Of a stretch of DNA of 64,000 nucleotides, positions 10,431-23,513 are shown one piece after another. A program made the position numbers and the translations under genes. The stretch's first letter is position 1, and the number at the start of each line of letters is the position of its first letter. The stretch lies in assembly GCA_020048895.1 (NCBI GenBank), contig JAIFLV010000070.1, positions 40,326 to 104,325 of the forward strand. The letters run 5' to 3'. This DNA is from Rhodoferax sp. GTDB taxonomy: Bacteria; Pseudomonadota; Gammaproteobacteria; Burkholderiales; Burkholderiaceae_C. The notes beneath the pieces are model-generated. The model had not been told where the DNA came from, did no database searches, and saw only the letters and a list, made by a program, of their open reading frames with translations.

Positions 10431-10495
10431 CATTTGCTACTATTTTAGTAGCTGCTTACGCAATGTCTACGGGCGAAATGGGCACATTTTGCATA
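10431..10495 (+). repeat. Dispersed repeat copy at end of Uma2 gene
   Basis: CATTTGCTACTATTTTAGTAGCTGCTTACGCAATGTCTACGGGCG. Confidence 0.7.
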
Positions 10496-11064
10496 AATGT
10501 AACGTGGTCGTACACAGCATCCTGCGTCAGACTGGCGCCCACCGATTCCAGCCACAAGGGCGCACCCGCAGCCAGCACTTCATGCTGTAAGGCACCATCG
10601 GCGCCTCGGCGGTAGACCTCGATGTGGCGCCTGTCCTGGGCGATCAGCACGTATTCGCGCAGGCTGGGCAGGGTGCGATAGGCCAGCAGCTTTTCACGCC
10701 GGTCGGTGCTCTCGGTGGTTGGCGACATTACCTCAATCACGGTGCTGGGTTGCTCCTTGTAGTGGCTGTGTGCATCCGCCGGGTTGCAGACCACCATCAC
10801 GTCGGGGTAGTAGAAAGCGTTCCACTCGGCCACGCGCAGTTTCATGTCGGCAATGAAAACCCGGCATGGCCCGCCACGCACCAAGCTATGCAACCCGGCG
10901 AAGACATTGCCGGCGATCAGGTTGTGCGCCTCGCCGGCACCGGCCATTGCGTAGACCTCACCGTCGACATACTCATGGCGAATGCCGCCGCTTTCCTCGG
11001 CACTCAGGTAGTCTTCGGCGCTGGGTTTGGGCTGGTAGGCGTGTTGCATGGCGTTGCTTTGCAA
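10456..11064 (-). CDS. Uma2 family (DUF820) putative endonuclease
   Basis: PSAEDYLSAEESGGIRHEYVDGEVYAMAGA...PDVMVV...STVIEVMSPTTESTDRREKLLAY. Confidence 0.9.
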   Translation of the reverse strand: MQSNAMQHAYQPKPSAEDYLSAEESGGIRHEYVDGEVYAMAGAGEAHNLIAGNVFAGLHSLVRGGPCRVFIADMKLRVAEWNAFYYPDVMVVCNPADAHSHYKEQPSTVIEVMSPTTESTDRREKLLAYRTLPSLREYVLIAQDRRHIEVYRRGADGALQHEVLAAGAPLWLESVGASLTQDAVYDHVTFMQNVPISPVDIA

Positions 11065-11241
11065 ATGGTTGACTGGCAGTCAGTCTGTGAGATCGAAGGG
11101 GTTAATCCTTTTGATATTACCGCGTGCTGGTCACAAGCGCCTAGCCCCCTGCAGCAAATCCCAGGGGCAGATGCACCTGCCTTGTATTCGCATTGACGAT
11201 ACAGAGTTGTGTACTAATTTTCTATACAGAGGAGTATCCCT

Positions 11242-11523
11242 ATGTCCATCGCCCAAGCCAGTGAGGCCGTATCCATCAACATCCGCGCCAAGGCCAGACA
11301 GCGCGACTTGATAGACCAGGCGGCGGACCGCTTGGGCCGTAGTCGGTCAGACTTCATGCTCGACGCTGCGTGCCGCGAGGCCCAAAATGTATTGCTCGAC
11401 CAGGCGTTCATCACCGTGGATGGCGAAACCTTTGCCAAGTTCCAACAACCCATAGACGCTCCACTGCCACCCACCGACAAGTTGCGCCGCCTCCTCAAAA
11501 CGCCAGCACCCTGGGAGAAATGA
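11242..11523 (+). CDS. DUF1778 (TacA-like) antitoxin
   Basis: VSINIRAKARQRDLIDQAADRLGRSRSDFMLDAACREAQNVLLDQAFITVD; ATGA overlap with downstream GNAT gene. Confidence 0.9.
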   Translation: MSIAQASEAVSINIRAKARQRDLIDQAADRLGRSRSDFMLDAACREAQNVLLDQAFITVDGETFAKFQQPIDAPLPPTDKLRRLLKTPAPWEK

Positions 11524-11990
11524 CTTTGCTGGCGTTACAGGCTCCGGCACCGATAGATGCGAGCCATCTGCATTCGACATTCGACAGCGGCGAACCGCAC
11601 CTGGACGAGTGGCTGAAAAAACGCGCGCTCAAAATCCATGCCTCGGGCGCGTCGCGCTGCTTCGTGCTCTGTAATGGCGAGCAATTCATTGGCTACTACA
11701 GCCTGTCTGCGGGAGCCATCAGCCATGCGGCATCACCCAAGGCTTTGCGGCGCAATATGCCAGATCCGTTGCCCGTACTGTTACTGGGACGTCTGGCGAT
11801 TGACAAACACCATCAAAATCAGGGCATCGGCCAAGCACTGCTGCGTGACGCCATGTCTGAACAAGCCAAGCGGTTCTATCTTTCCAGAGGGTTTGTGCTG
11901 CCACCCCACGAGCCGATGACGCTGTTGATGACGATTGAAACCCTGCGCTGCATTTTGGCCGAGCCAACAACGGCGAACCGTCATTATTGA
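11520..11990 (+). CDS. GNAT-family toxin (TacT-like), apparent internal in-frame deletion
   Basis: LGRLAIDKHHQNQGIGQALLRDAM directly followed by SEQAKRFYLSRGF; about 20 residues expected in between are missing. Confidence 0.8.
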   Translation: MTLLALQAPAPIDASHLHSTFDSGEPHLDEWLKKRALKIHASGASRCFVLCNGEQFIGYYSLSAGAISHAASPKALRRNMPDPLPVLLLGRLAIDKHHQNQGIGQALLRDAMSEQAKRFYLSRGFVLPPHEPMTLLMTIETLRCILAEPTTANRHY

Positions 11991-12182
11991 CGGCTCAAAC
12001 AGAACCTTGAGAGACGCTATAGTCTTGATAGTCGGTCACGCTTGCTGGATGGGCGCTGCGAGGCAGAATGAACGATCTGAAATTACCTGGTTGGCGGACT
12101 AATTGGGACCTGACACCGATTTCCAAGCCCTTCTGGAGCTACCAGGGAAACTGAGATCAAATCAACTTTGATCAGCGCTTCC

Positions 12183-12596
12183 TTAATTTCCAGCAGCAAC
12201 CACGTCAAAGGTAACAGCTGTAGCTGGCGTGTATCCGGCCAAGGTCAGAGTACAGTTGAAAACTGTACCATTTGTGCTGGATTCTGTTGATCCCGATGTA
12301 ACAGCGACAGAGTAGCCAGTTGGCCACACACTACCGCTCAGGGCATTTTTAATCGAATCGCATGTTGCAACAACTTTGCATTTGGTGGGGGCGCTTGCAG
12401 CAGTTGAAATGGCACATCCCGCATAGTTAATTGATGAAGCTGACGCCGCAGCACCTGCAACACCCTTCATGGAGGCTAACTGAGCATCCCCCTTCAAATC
12501 CACAAACTTAGGCAACGCCACCGCTGCCAGCACGCCCAAAATCACGATCACCATCACCAGTTCGATCAAGGTAAAGCCGCGTTGGTTTTGTTTCAT
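12183..12596 (-). CDS. mshA: MSHA major pilin-like prepilin (MshA/MshB)
   Basis: MKQNQRGFTLIELVMVIVILGVLAAVALPKFVDLKGDAQLASMKGVAGAAASASSINYAG. Confidence 0.85.
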   Translation of the reverse strand: MKQNQRGFTLIELVMVIVILGVLAAVALPKFVDLKGDAQLASMKGVAGAAASASSINYAGCAISTAASAPTKCKVVATCDSIKNALSGSVWPTGYSVAVTSGSTESSTNGTVFNCTLTLAGYTPATAVTFDVVAAGN

Positions 12597-12767
12597 AGTA
12601 GTCACCTGTAAATTTTGAATGCTAAGACCGCTCGAGAGTGTTCACTGTGCGCTGCCGCACCAGTTCAACAGAACCCGTACCGGCAAATTCTAGTCCACAA
12701 GTCTTGCGTTGTGCATGAACTTTGTGTAACAAATGCTTGATTTGAATGGCTAAAGTCAAGCAAACCG

Positions 12768-13235
12768 TCATTGCAGCACCTCGCCTTGCCACACATAGCG
12801 GTCGGTTGGGGTCACCTGAAACGGCCCGGGTGGGGGGCTGATGCGAAACCACAGGGTGGGGTCGGCCGAGGCGTTTTCCAGAAACTGCGAGTGAACCGGG
12901 GTATAGACAATGCACACGCACTCGGCATCAAACATCCAACTGCCCAAGGGTTGCTCGCCCTTGACAGGTTGGCCCACGTAGTTGGGGGGCGTGGGCTCAA
13001 GCAGCAGAAAGGGGTTGCGTTGCCCGAGCGCAACGTTTCGGGCATTGCCGTCGATTTGCTGCTTCAAATGGTCCAGAACGAAGGCGGTGCGTATGGACCC
13101 CAGGGTGGATTTGATGGCCGCAACCTCTGCCTGGCCCTGCACGATCCGAACCTGGCGGCCAAAGATACCGATCAGCAGCAGAACGACTACGGTCAAAATG
13201 CCCCACTCCAGGAGCCGGCCCGATTGCACCCGCAT
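12768..13235 (-). CDS. mshF: MshF-like MSHA biogenesis protein
   Basis: MRVQSGRLLEWGILTVVVLLLIGIFGRQVRIVQGQAEVAAIKSTLGSIRTAF; position between mshG and mshA. Confidence 0.55.
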   Translation of the reverse strand: MRVQSGRLLEWGILTVVVLLLIGIFGRQVRIVQGQAEVAAIKSTLGSIRTAFVLDHLKQQIDGNARNVALGQRNPFLLLEPTPPNYVGQPVKGEQPLGSWMFDAECVCIVYTPVHSQFLENASADPTLWFRISPPPGPFQVTPTDRYVWQGEVLQ

Positions 13236-14473
13236 CAGCCACCACCCTTGCCCATGGCGGCCGATCCCATATTCCACAGTGGTAAGAACACGCCCAGCGC
13301 CAGCAGCAGCACCAATGCGCCGATGACGGCCAGCAGAATAGGTTCAATCGCTGCCGACAGCCCTTTGATGGCGTAGTCGGTATCGCGCTCGTACATTTCG
13401 GCAATCTCGAACAAAAGGTTGTCGAGCTCGCCGGTTTCTTCACCCACGTTGATCATTTGCAGCACCACCGGAGTAAATACGCCGGTGGCTGCAGCACAGC
13501 GGGAGATGCTCTCGCCACGCTCGATGCCGTCGCGCATCTGTTCGATGCGGCTGCCGATGTAGGCGTTGTCTACCGTTTGCGCCACCACCGTGAGCGCCTG
13601 CACCAGGGGCACGCCGCTTTGGCTCGACAGGGCAAAGCTGCGCGCAAAACGGGCCAGGGTGGCTTTGAGCACGATGACGCCCACAATCGGCAGTTTGAGC
13701 TTGCGCGAATCCCAGCGGTAACGTCCCTCGGGGGTGCGCAGGTAGGCGCGTATGCCCAGCCAGGCCGCAATCGACCCCCCAATCAGCAGCGGCCACCATT
13801 TCAGCGTCCAGGACGAAAAGCCCAACAAGCCGCGGGTGATGAGCGGCAACTCGGCGTTGAAGCCGGCAAACACTTTGGCAAACACCGGGATGACAAAGAT
13901 GTTGAGAATGACGATAGCCACCGCCATGGCAATCAGCACAAACGCCGGGTAACGCATGGCTTGCTTGATGCGCTCGCGCACATCACGCTCAAACTCCATG
14001 TGTTCGGTGAGGCGGTTGAACACCTCGGTGAGGCGCCCGGTCATCTCGCCCACTTTGATCATGGAGATGTAAAACCCGCCAAACAGGTCCACATGCCGAT
14101 TGAGCGCCGCCGAGAGTTCGCGGCCCTGGTCCAGGCTGGAGCGGATGTCTTTCAGCAGGTCGACCATGGCGGGCTTGTCGGCCGACGCCTCCAGACCGGC
14201 AAAGGCCCGCAATATAGGCACTCCCGCCTTGTTCAGGGTGTACATCTGGCGCGAGAACACCAGCACATCGTCTTCAATGACGGGCTTGCGGTTGAGTTTC
14301 TCCAGCCAGTTTTCGCCGCTGGACTCCGACGCCACCACGCTCAATGCAATGTGCACTGGCGAAATACCGATGGCCAGCAACTGGTCGGCTACACCCCCTT
14401 CGGTCATGGCCTCGAGCTGGCCGGTGACCGACTCACCCCGGTTGTTGCGGCCTTTCCAGGTGTAAATGGCCAT
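13235..14473 (-). CDS. mshG: Inner-membrane platform protein MshG (PilC/GspF family)
   Basis: FSRQMYTLNKAGVPILRAFAGL...VGEETGELDNLLFEIAEMYERD: GspF family motifs. Confidence 0.9.
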   Translation of the reverse strand: MAIYTWKGRNNRGESVTGQLEAMTEGGVADQLLAIGISPVHIALSVVASESSGENWLEKLNRKPVIEDDVLVFSRQMYTLNKAGVPILRAFAGLEASADKPAMVDLLKDIRSSLDQGRELSAALNRHVDLFGGFYISMIKVGEMTGRLTEVFNRLTEHMEFERDVRERIKQAMRYPAFVLIAMAVAIVILNIFVIPVFAKVFAGFNAELPLITRGLLGFSSWTLKWWPLLIGGSIAAWLGIRAYLRTPEGRYRWDSRKLKLPIVGVIVLKATLARFARSFALSSQSGVPLVQALTVVAQTVDNAYIGSRIEQMRDGIERGESISRCAAATGVFTPVVLQMINVGEETGELDNLLFEIAEMYERDTDYAIKGLSAAIEPILLAVIGALVLLLALGVFLPLWNMGSAAMGKGGG

Positions 14474-14478
14474 ACAGG

Positions 14479-16254
14479 CTATTCCTGCGTCTCGGCGTCA
14501 GCGTCTTGCACTTCAAAGCCGATACGCATCGCCTCGGCCAGTGAAGTTTTGCCCTGGCGTACCAGCTCCAGCGCATGGAACGGCATGGTCTGGCCCTTCA
14601 TGCGCTCACGCGCGGCGCGCAGGAAAGTGGCTGGGTTGCCTTGGGAAGCGGCTTGGGTGAGGGTGGCGTCCATCTCCAGCAGTTCGTAGACGCCCTGGCG
14701 CCCCGTGTAGCCGGTGCCATTGCAGGCTGAGCAGCCCAGGCCGCGCTTGGCGGTGATCGGCGCCGTGCCGGCCAGCAAGCCAGTCAGCCAGGTTTGCTCC
14801 TGCGCGTTGGGTGTGTGGGGCGCTGCGCACTCCACACAGTTCAAACGCACCAACCGCTGGGCAATCACTGCCTGCAGAGAGGTGGACACCATGAAGGCGG
14901 GCACGCCCATGTCGAGCAGGCGAAACGGTGTGCTCATGGCGTCACGCGTGTGCAGGGTGGAGAGCACCAGGTGGCCGGTAATGGCTGCGCGCAAGCCGAT
15001 TTCGGCGGTTTCGGCGTCACGCATTTCGCCCACCAGAATCACGTCGGGGTCCTGGCGCAGGCAGGAGCGCAGCACCTTGGCAAAGGTGAGCTCAATCTTG
15101 TCGTTCACCTGCACTTGCGTGAGGCCGGGCAAGCGGTACTCCACCGGGTCTTCCACCGTGATCACCTTGAGTTCGGCGGCGTTTACTTCGGCCAGTGCGG
15201 CATAGAGTGTGGTGGTTTTGCCGGAGCCCGTGGGGCCGGTCACCAGCACCATGCCGGAGGTGCGGCCCAGCACTTCGCGAAAGCGCTTGAGCATGTCGGG
15301 CGGCATGCCAATGCTATCCAGCCGGCGCATGCCCGCACCTTGCATCAGCAAGCGCATCACCGCCGACTCGCCGTAGGTGGCGGGCAAAGTAGACAAGCGC
15401 ACGTCAATCGTGTGGTCGCGCAGGCGCACGCTGAATCGCCCGTCCTGCGGCAGGCGTTTCTCGGAAATGTCCAGGCCCGCCATGAGTTTCAAACGCTGCG
15501 CCAGCGCGCCGCCAATGCGTTTATCGGCCTGGGTTTGCGTTTGCAGTACGCCGTCCACCCGCACGCGGATCTGCAGGCTGTCTTCCTGCGGTTCGATGTG
15601 CACGTCTGACGCGCCCACTTGCACCGCGTCTTCAAACAGCGATTGCAGCAAGCGCACCACGGGCGCGCCTTCGGTGCCCACGGTGGCCGTGAGTTCGCCG
15701 AAGTCGACGGCGTCGCCAATGTCTTTTTCCAGGGCACGGGCCAGGCCACTGATCTCTTCGGTACGCCGGTAGAGCCGGTCAAAAGCGGCCGCCAGCTGAC
15801 TCTCGGGCACGGCGGCAATCGAGATGTCGCGTTTGAGAATACGGGTCAGTTCGTCGTACGCGAAGACGTCCAGCGGGTCTGATAGCGCCACCAGCAGCGT
15901 GCTGCCCTTGTCTTCGAGCGCCAGCGCCTTGAAGCGCCGCGCCGACGATTCGGGCAGCAGCTTGATCACATCTGCCCGAAATGGAAAGGTCTTGAGGTTG
16001 ACAAAGGGGATACGCAGCTGCCGCGCCAGGCCGTTGGCCAGCAGCTCCTCGGTGATCACGCCGGTCTCAATCAGCAAGCGCCCGACCTTTTTGCCGGTGG
16101 AGCGTTGCAATTCGAGCGTTTGCTGAAGCTGCTCCATGGAGATCAGCTTCTGCTGCACCAGCACGTCACCCAACCGCAGCTTTTCGGGGCGACCCGACGG
16201 CGGGCGCGGTGCTTCGGGGGATGCGGGCGCGCCAGGCGTTGCCGTTGCATTCAT
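14479..16254 (-). CDS. mshE: Pilus assembly ATPase MshE (PilB/GspE family)
   Basis: Walker A GPTGSGKTTTLYAALAE, DPDVILVGEMRDAETAEIGLRAAITGHLVLSTLHT. Confidence 0.92.
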   Translation of the reverse strand: MNATATPGAPASPEAPRPPSGRPEKLRLGDVLVQQKLISMEQLQQTLELQRSTGKKVGRLLIETGVITEELLANGLARQLRIPFVNLKTFPFRADVIKLLPESSARRFKALALEDKGSTLLVALSDPLDVFAYDELTRILKRDISIAAVPESQLAAAFDRLYRRTEEISGLARALEKDIGDAVDFGELTATVGTEGAPVVRLLQSLFEDAVQVGASDVHIEPQEDSLQIRVRVDGVLQTQTQADKRIGGALAQRLKLMAGLDISEKRLPQDGRFSVRLRDHTIDVRLSTLPATYGESAVMRLLMQGAGMRRLDSIGMPPDMLKRFREVLGRTSGMVLVTGPTGSGKTTTLYAALAEVNAAELKVITVEDPVEYRLPGLTQVQVNDKIELTFAKVLRSCLRQDPDVILVGEMRDAETAEIGLRAAITGHLVLSTLHTRDAMSTPFRLLDMGVPAFMVSTSLQAVIAQRLVRLNCVECAAPHTPNAQEQTWLTGLLAGTAPITAKRGLGCSACNGTGYTGRQGVYELLEMDATLTQAASQGNPATFLRAARERMKGQTMPFHALELVRQGKTSLAEAMRIGFEVQDADAETQE

Positions 16255-16319
16255 GCGCTAATCCTTGTGGGGGTGTAGAAAAAAATCATAGCACGCCACG
16301 CAGTAACGATGGGCGCTGC

Positions 16320-19154
<2,835 letters not shown>

Positions 19155-19185
19155 GGATCTCACCTGGGTTTGAGAAAGAAATGTT

Positions 19186-19253
19186 CAGGTGAGCGCCGTT
19201 GGAACATCCAAGCCTGACAGGTCTTTGGCACCTGCTGCAACGCTCCTTGGATG
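19186..19253 (-). promoter_or_regulatory. SAH (S-adenosylhomocysteine) riboswitch upstream of metH C-terminal gene
   Basis: Minus-strand TCCAAGGAGCGTTGCAGCAGGT..ACCTGTCAGGCTTGGATGTTCCAACGGCGCTCACC: P1 CCAAG/CTTGG, P2 CAGGT/ACCTG, pseudoknot GAGCG/CGCTC, as in the SAH riboswitch consensus. Confidence 0.88.
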
Positions 19254-19353
19254 CGCTGATTTTAAGGGCCAAACGGCGCAAACGCAGTGTCGTTTGCGGG
19301 TGCACTGCGGTAACATCAGCGTTTTCGGCAATGCCACCCACCCGCTTTGATCG

Positions 19354-19917
19354 ATGGTCGACTCTACTCCTGACATTTCGCCAGACCCGGACCACGATGC
19401 TTTTGAGCGCGCCGCCGAGTGGCTAACCGCCCCGAGCGCACTGCTTCATCTGTCGCTGGAAGAGGCGCGCGTGGTGGTGGGCTACATGAGCCCCCGATTT
19501 ATTGCGGCCGACACCACCTTCATCAAGGAAGGCGACGCCCACGACGATGGTTTCATGGCCCTGGTGCTTGACGGTGAGGTGATCGTCGAAGGCATTACGG
19601 TGAGCCGCACCGAACCGGTCACCATCACGGTACTCGGCCCCGGAAGTCTGGTGGGCGAGGTGGGCTTGGTGGATCGGGAGCCGCGCTCGGCGTCGTGTAC
19701 CACATGCACCGACTCGCTGTTTGCCATTCTGACCCGTGAGGCGTTGGCCGGCCTGATTGCCGAACAACCCAGCCTGGGTGCCAAGTTGCTGCTGGCGATC
19801 GCCGCGCGCTTAGCCGAGCGGCTGCGCGACAACGCGCGCAAACTGCGCCTCTACGCGAAACTGGCCAAGGCCATGCAGCAAGAGCTCGACCGCATGGCCC
19901 GCTCCTCGTTTCAATAG
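19354..19917 (+). CDS. Cyclic nucleotide-binding-domain protein
   Basis: FMALVLDGEVIVEG...VTITVLGPGSLVGEVGLVDREPRSASCTTCTDSLFAILTREAL: cNMP-binding fold. Confidence 0.85.
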   Translation: MVDSTPDISPDPDHDAFERAAEWLTAPSALLHLSLEEARVVVGYMSPRFIAADTTFIKEGDAHDDGFMALVLDGEVIVEGITVSRTEPVTITVLGPGSLVGEVGLVDREPRSASCTTCTDSLFAILTREALAGLIAEQPSLGAKLLLAIAARLAERLRDNARKLRLYAKLAKAMQQELDRMARSSFQ

Positions 19918-19968
19918 GTTTGGATCTGCCGTCTGGCCGCCCAAAGGCAGATTGCGCCCCAATCCCTT

Positions 19969-21015
19969 TCAGGCCGCTTCCTTGTAGAAAAAGGCACGCG
20001 GCAAGGTGCGCCCGGGTATCGGAGCCACCGCCTGCGCGATGGCACCGATATGGTCGGGCGTGGTGCCACAGCATCCCCCCACAATATTGACCAGCCCGTC
20101 CGCAGCAAACTCACGGACCAGACGTGCTGTCACGTCGGGCGTCTCGTCAAACCCCGTGTCGCTCATCGGGTTGGGCAAGCCGGCGTTGGGGTAGCAACTG
20201 ATAAAGGTATCGGGCGCTACGCGATGCAGTTCCTGGATGTACGGCCGCATCAGCGCAGCCCCGAGCGCGCAGTTCAGGCCAATGGCCAAGGGGCGCGCGT
20301 GGCGCACGCTGTGCCAGAAGGCCGTGACGGTCTGGCCGCTCAGGATGCGACCGGATGCATCGGTCACCGTGCCACTGATGATGAGGGGCAAGCGCTCACC
20401 TGAAACTTCGAAATATTCTTCGATGGCAAACAACGCCGCTTTGGCGTTGAGCGTGTCAAAAATTGTTTCAACCAGTAGCACATCGGCACCGCCTTCGACC
20501 AGCGCTTTAACCTGGTCGTAGTAGGCGGCGCGCAGTTCTTCAAAACTCACGTTGCGCGCGCCGGGGTCGTTCACATCGGGGCTGATGCTGGCCGTTTTGG
20601 GGGTTGGGCCTAGGGCACCCGCCACAAAACGGGGCTTGTCGGGCGTGGAGTACTTGTCGCAGGCCGCGCGGGCAATACGCGCCGAGGCGAGGTTCATTTC
20701 AATGGCCAGGTGCGCCATGTCGTAATCGGCCTGGGCCACGCTCGTGGCACCAAAGGTATTGGTCTCGATCAGATCTGCGCCCGCAGCGAGGTAACGTTCG
20801 TGGATGTCGGCAATGACGTCGGGGCGTGTCAGGCTCAGGAGTTCGTTGTTGCCTTTCACATCGCGATGACAATCCTTGAAGCGCTCGCCCCTATACTGCG
20901 CCTCGCCGAGCTTAAAGCGCTGGATCATGGTGCCCATGGCGCCGTCGAGAATGGCAATGCGGTGCGCCAAAATGCCCGGCAAGGCCTGGGCGCGGGTGTA
21001 AGTCACTGGTTTCAT
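19969..21015 (-). CDS. metH: Methionine synthase N-terminal homocysteine S-methyltransferase module
   Basis: [18 protein letters not shown]...; [23 protein letters not shown] (zinc ligands). Confidence 0.95.
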   Translation of the reverse strand: MKPVTYTRAQALPGILAHRIAILDGAMGTMIQRFKLGEAQYRGERFKDCHRDVKGNNELLSLTRPDVIADIHERYLAAGADLIETNTFGATSVAQADYDMAHLAIEMNLASARIARAACDKYSTPDKPRFVAGALGPTPKTASISPDVNDPGARNVSFEELRAAYYDQVKALVEGGADVLLVETIFDTLNAKAALFAIEEYFEVSGERLPLIISGTVTDASGRILSGQTVTAFWHSVRHARPLAIGLNCALGAALMRPYIQELHRVAPDTFISCYPNAGLPNPMSDTGFDETPDVTARLVREFAADGLVNIVGGCCGTTPDHIGAIAQAVAPIPGRTLPRAFFYKEAA

Positions 21016-21062
21016 GGGTGCGCGATTTTAATTCACAATCTGCGCGAGCAGCGACAATAACG

Positions 21063-21122
21063 CCTTCTTTGGCCCTCAAGCCACGACTTAGTTGCGCAAG
21101 CAGCTCCTTTTTTAATAGCATT
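21063..21122 (-). repeat. Dispersed repeat copy between metH-N and recQ
   Basis: Minus strand GAATGCTATTAAAAAAGGAGCTGCTTGCGCAACTAAGTCGTGGCTTGAGGGCC. Confidence 0.65.
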
Positions 21123-21135
21123 CACCGCTTTATCC

Positions 21136-23037
21136 ATGAGTTCCTCCGCGTCGCTCGCCGGCATCTTGCGCGAGGTATTTGGCTACCCCGGGTTCCGTGG
21201 CCCCCAGCAAGCCATCATTGAGCATGTGACCGCAGGTGGCGATGCGCTGGTGTTGATGCCTACCGGTGGCGGCAAGTCGCTGTGCTACCAGATTCCTGCC
21301 ATTGCACGGCAACGGGCGGGTCTGGGCGTAGGCATTGTCATCTCGCCTTTGATCGCGCTGATGCACGACCAGGTGGGCGCGCTCCATGAGGCGGGTGTCA
21401 GCGCCGCTTTTCTCAATTCCACCTTGTCCTCTGAAGAGGCTTCGGCGGTGGAACAGCAGCTATTGCGAGGTGAACTCACCCTGCTGTATGCCGCGCCGGA
21501 GCGCGTGACCACGCCGCGCTTTCTGGCGTTGCTGGCCGCACTGGCGCAGCGCGGACACTTGAGCCTGTTTGCCATTGACGAGGCGCATTGCGTGAGCCAA
21601 TGGGGGCATGACTTTCGGCCCGAGTACCGCGCCCTGACCGTCTTGCACGAGCGCTTCCCGGGCGTGCCACGCATGGCGCTCACCGCCACGGCCGATGCGC
21701 TGACGCGCGAAGATATTCTGGAGCGGCTGCAGTTGCAGGACGCACGGGCCTTTGTCAGCAGTTTCGATCGGCCCAACATCCGCTACACCATTGTGGAAAA
21801 GCGCGATGGCACGCAGCAGTTGTTGCGCTTTATCCAGCGCGAACATGAAGGCGAGGCCGGCATTGTGTACTGCCAGTCGCGCCGCAAAGTGGAGGACGTG
21901 GCGCAGACGTTGGTCGATGCCGGCATCGACGCGATGCCCTACCACGCCGGGCTGGACGCCAAGATGCGCCAGCGCAACCAGGACCGGTTTTTGCGCGAAG
22001 ACGGCATGGTGATGGTGGCGACCATCGCATTCGGGATGGGGATCGACAAGCCTGATGTGCGCTTTGTCGCCCATCTGGACATGCCCAAGAACATTGAAGG
22101 CTACTACCAGGAGACCGGGCGCGCCGGGCGCGATGGCCTGCCCGCGCACGCCTGGATGGGCTACGGCCTGCAGGATGTGGTGAACCAGCGCCGCATGATC
22201 GACGAAAGCCCGGCCGAGGAAGAGTTCAAACTGGCCCTGCGCGGAAAGCTCGACGCGTTGCTGGGCTTGGCCGAGGCTACCGATTGCCGCAGAGTGCGCC
22301 TGCTCGCCTACTTTGGTGAGCAGATGGCGGATGGGGAAAACGGCGGCAGCGCAAATGGGACGGGACGCTACAACTGCAGGAATTGTGACAACTGCCTGCA
22401 CCCGCCCGAAGTCTGGGATGGCACCGAGGCCGCACGCAAGCTGCTCAGCACCATCTACCGTATTCGCCAGCAAAGCGGGATGTCGTTTGGCGCCGGCCAC
22501 CTGATGGACATCGTGCGGGGGAAGGTCACCGAGAAGGTCACCCAGTATGGGCATGCGTCGCTCAGTACCTACGGTGTTGGGGCTGACTTATCGGAAGTGC
22601 AGTTGCGTGGCGTGCTGCGCCAGCTGATTGCCATGGGCGCGGTGGCGGTAGACGCACAGGCTTTCAACACTCTGCAGCTCACGGAGAAGTCGCGGGCTGT
22701 ATTGAGAGCAGAAGTTAGCGTGCAACTGCGCGAATCGGTCTCCAGCCCGGCGAGTCGCAAGAAAAAGCGTACAGGCGCCGGGCTGGCAGCCATTCGGGCT
22801 CCCATTGCGCTGGATGGCGCTGCGTTGGAGCGCTATGCAGCGCTCAAGGCATGGCGTGGAGAAGTGGCCAGAGAGCACAATTTGCCCGCCTACGTGATCT
22901 TTCACGACGCAACGCTGGCGGCGATTGCCCACAAATCACCTCAGACGATGGAGGATTTGCAAGGAATCAGTGGCATTGGGGCCAAGAAACTGGAAGCCTA
23001 TGCGCAGGAGGTGCTGCGCGTCATCGCGGCTGTCTAG
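21136..23037 (+). CDS. recQ: ATP-dependent DNA helicase RecQ
   Basis: [32 protein letters not shown], Zn-binding and HRDC regions. Confidence 0.96.
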   Translation: MSSSASLAGILREVFGYPGFRGPQQAIIEHVTAGGDALVLMPTGGGKSLCYQIPAIARQRAGLGVGIVISPLIALMHDQVGALHEAGVSAAFLNSTLSSEEASAVEQQLLRGELTLLYAAPERVTTPRFLALLAALAQRGHLSLFAIDEAHCVSQWGHDFRPEYRALTVLHERFPGVPRMALTATADALTREDILERLQLQDARAFVSSFDRPNIRYTIVEKRDGTQQLLRFIQREHEGEAGIVYCQSRRKVEDVAQTLVDAGIDAMPYHAGLDAKMRQRNQDRFLREDGMVMVATIAFGMGIDKPDVRFVAHLDMPKNIEGYYQETGRAGRDGLPAHAWMGYGLQDVVNQRRMIDESPAEEEFKLALRGKLDALLGLAEATDCRRVRLLAYFGEQMADGENGGSANGTGRYNCRNCDNCLHPPEVWDGTEAARKLLSTIYRIRQQSGMSFGAGHLMDIVRGKVTEKVTQYGHASLSTYGVGADLSEVQLRGVLRQLIAMGAVAVDAQAFNTLQLTEKSRAVLRAEVSVQLRESVSSPASRKKKRTGAGLAAIRAPIALDGAALERYAALKAWRGEVAREHNLPAYVIFHDATLAAIAHKSPQTMEDLQGISGIGAKKLEAYAQEVLRVIAAV

Positions 23038-23327
23038 TGGCGGCGAAAGCAGCTCTCGTAAGACATGGCCGCACCTGACATGGTGTTTTGCAGGCGGGTG
23101 ATTGCTCGGCTGTGGCGTTCGCCGCAAGTCTTGTCGGCTACATGCTGGCGGTGGTGCTGGATCAGCGCCTGAAATTTGGTACGGCAAGCGTCCAGGACGC
23201 CTGCGAAATTGAGCGCAATGTAGGCATTATGGTCGGCGTTGGTGCTGCGGAACTCGTCTGACCAGTAGTCAAACAGTTGCCACTGGTATGTGCCTTTTTC
23301 AGGGACCTTGATGGTAATCGTGTGCAT
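23034..23327 (-). CDS. Hypothetical protein (97 aa)
   Basis: ORF starting [26 protein letters not shown]; plausible composition; no family recognised. Confidence 0.55.
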   Translation of the reverse strand: MHTITIKVPEKGTYQWQLFDYWSDEFRSTNADHNAYIALNFAGVLDACRTKFQALIQHHRQHVADKTCGERHSRAITRLQNTMSGAAMSYESCFRRH

Positions 23328-23513
23328 ATCAACTCTACGAGGTGGTGAAAATAGACACTTTTGAGAACCATTGTGCGGGTGGTGAAACCCGCTGGTGCTG
23401 TTTGGCATCTGCTCAGGTACTATCACGCGCCAGCCGCTCATACGGTTGACAGGAATAATTCCGACGCGCAAAAAAAGCTGCCGCTTTTCGTTGTCCCTGC
23501 ACACAGACTGCCC

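Noticed and set aside
12150-12172. GATCAAA-TCAAC-TTTGATC as the mshA terminator
   Set aside because: Short AT-rich 7-bp stem without a T run; insufficient evidence.
13457-14689. 410-aa plus-strand ORF over mshG/mshE
   Set aside because: Antisense shadow; no recognisable domain; GspF-family gene on the other strand.
21460-22554. 364-aa minus-strand ORF over recQ
   Set aside because: Antisense shadow of RecQ.
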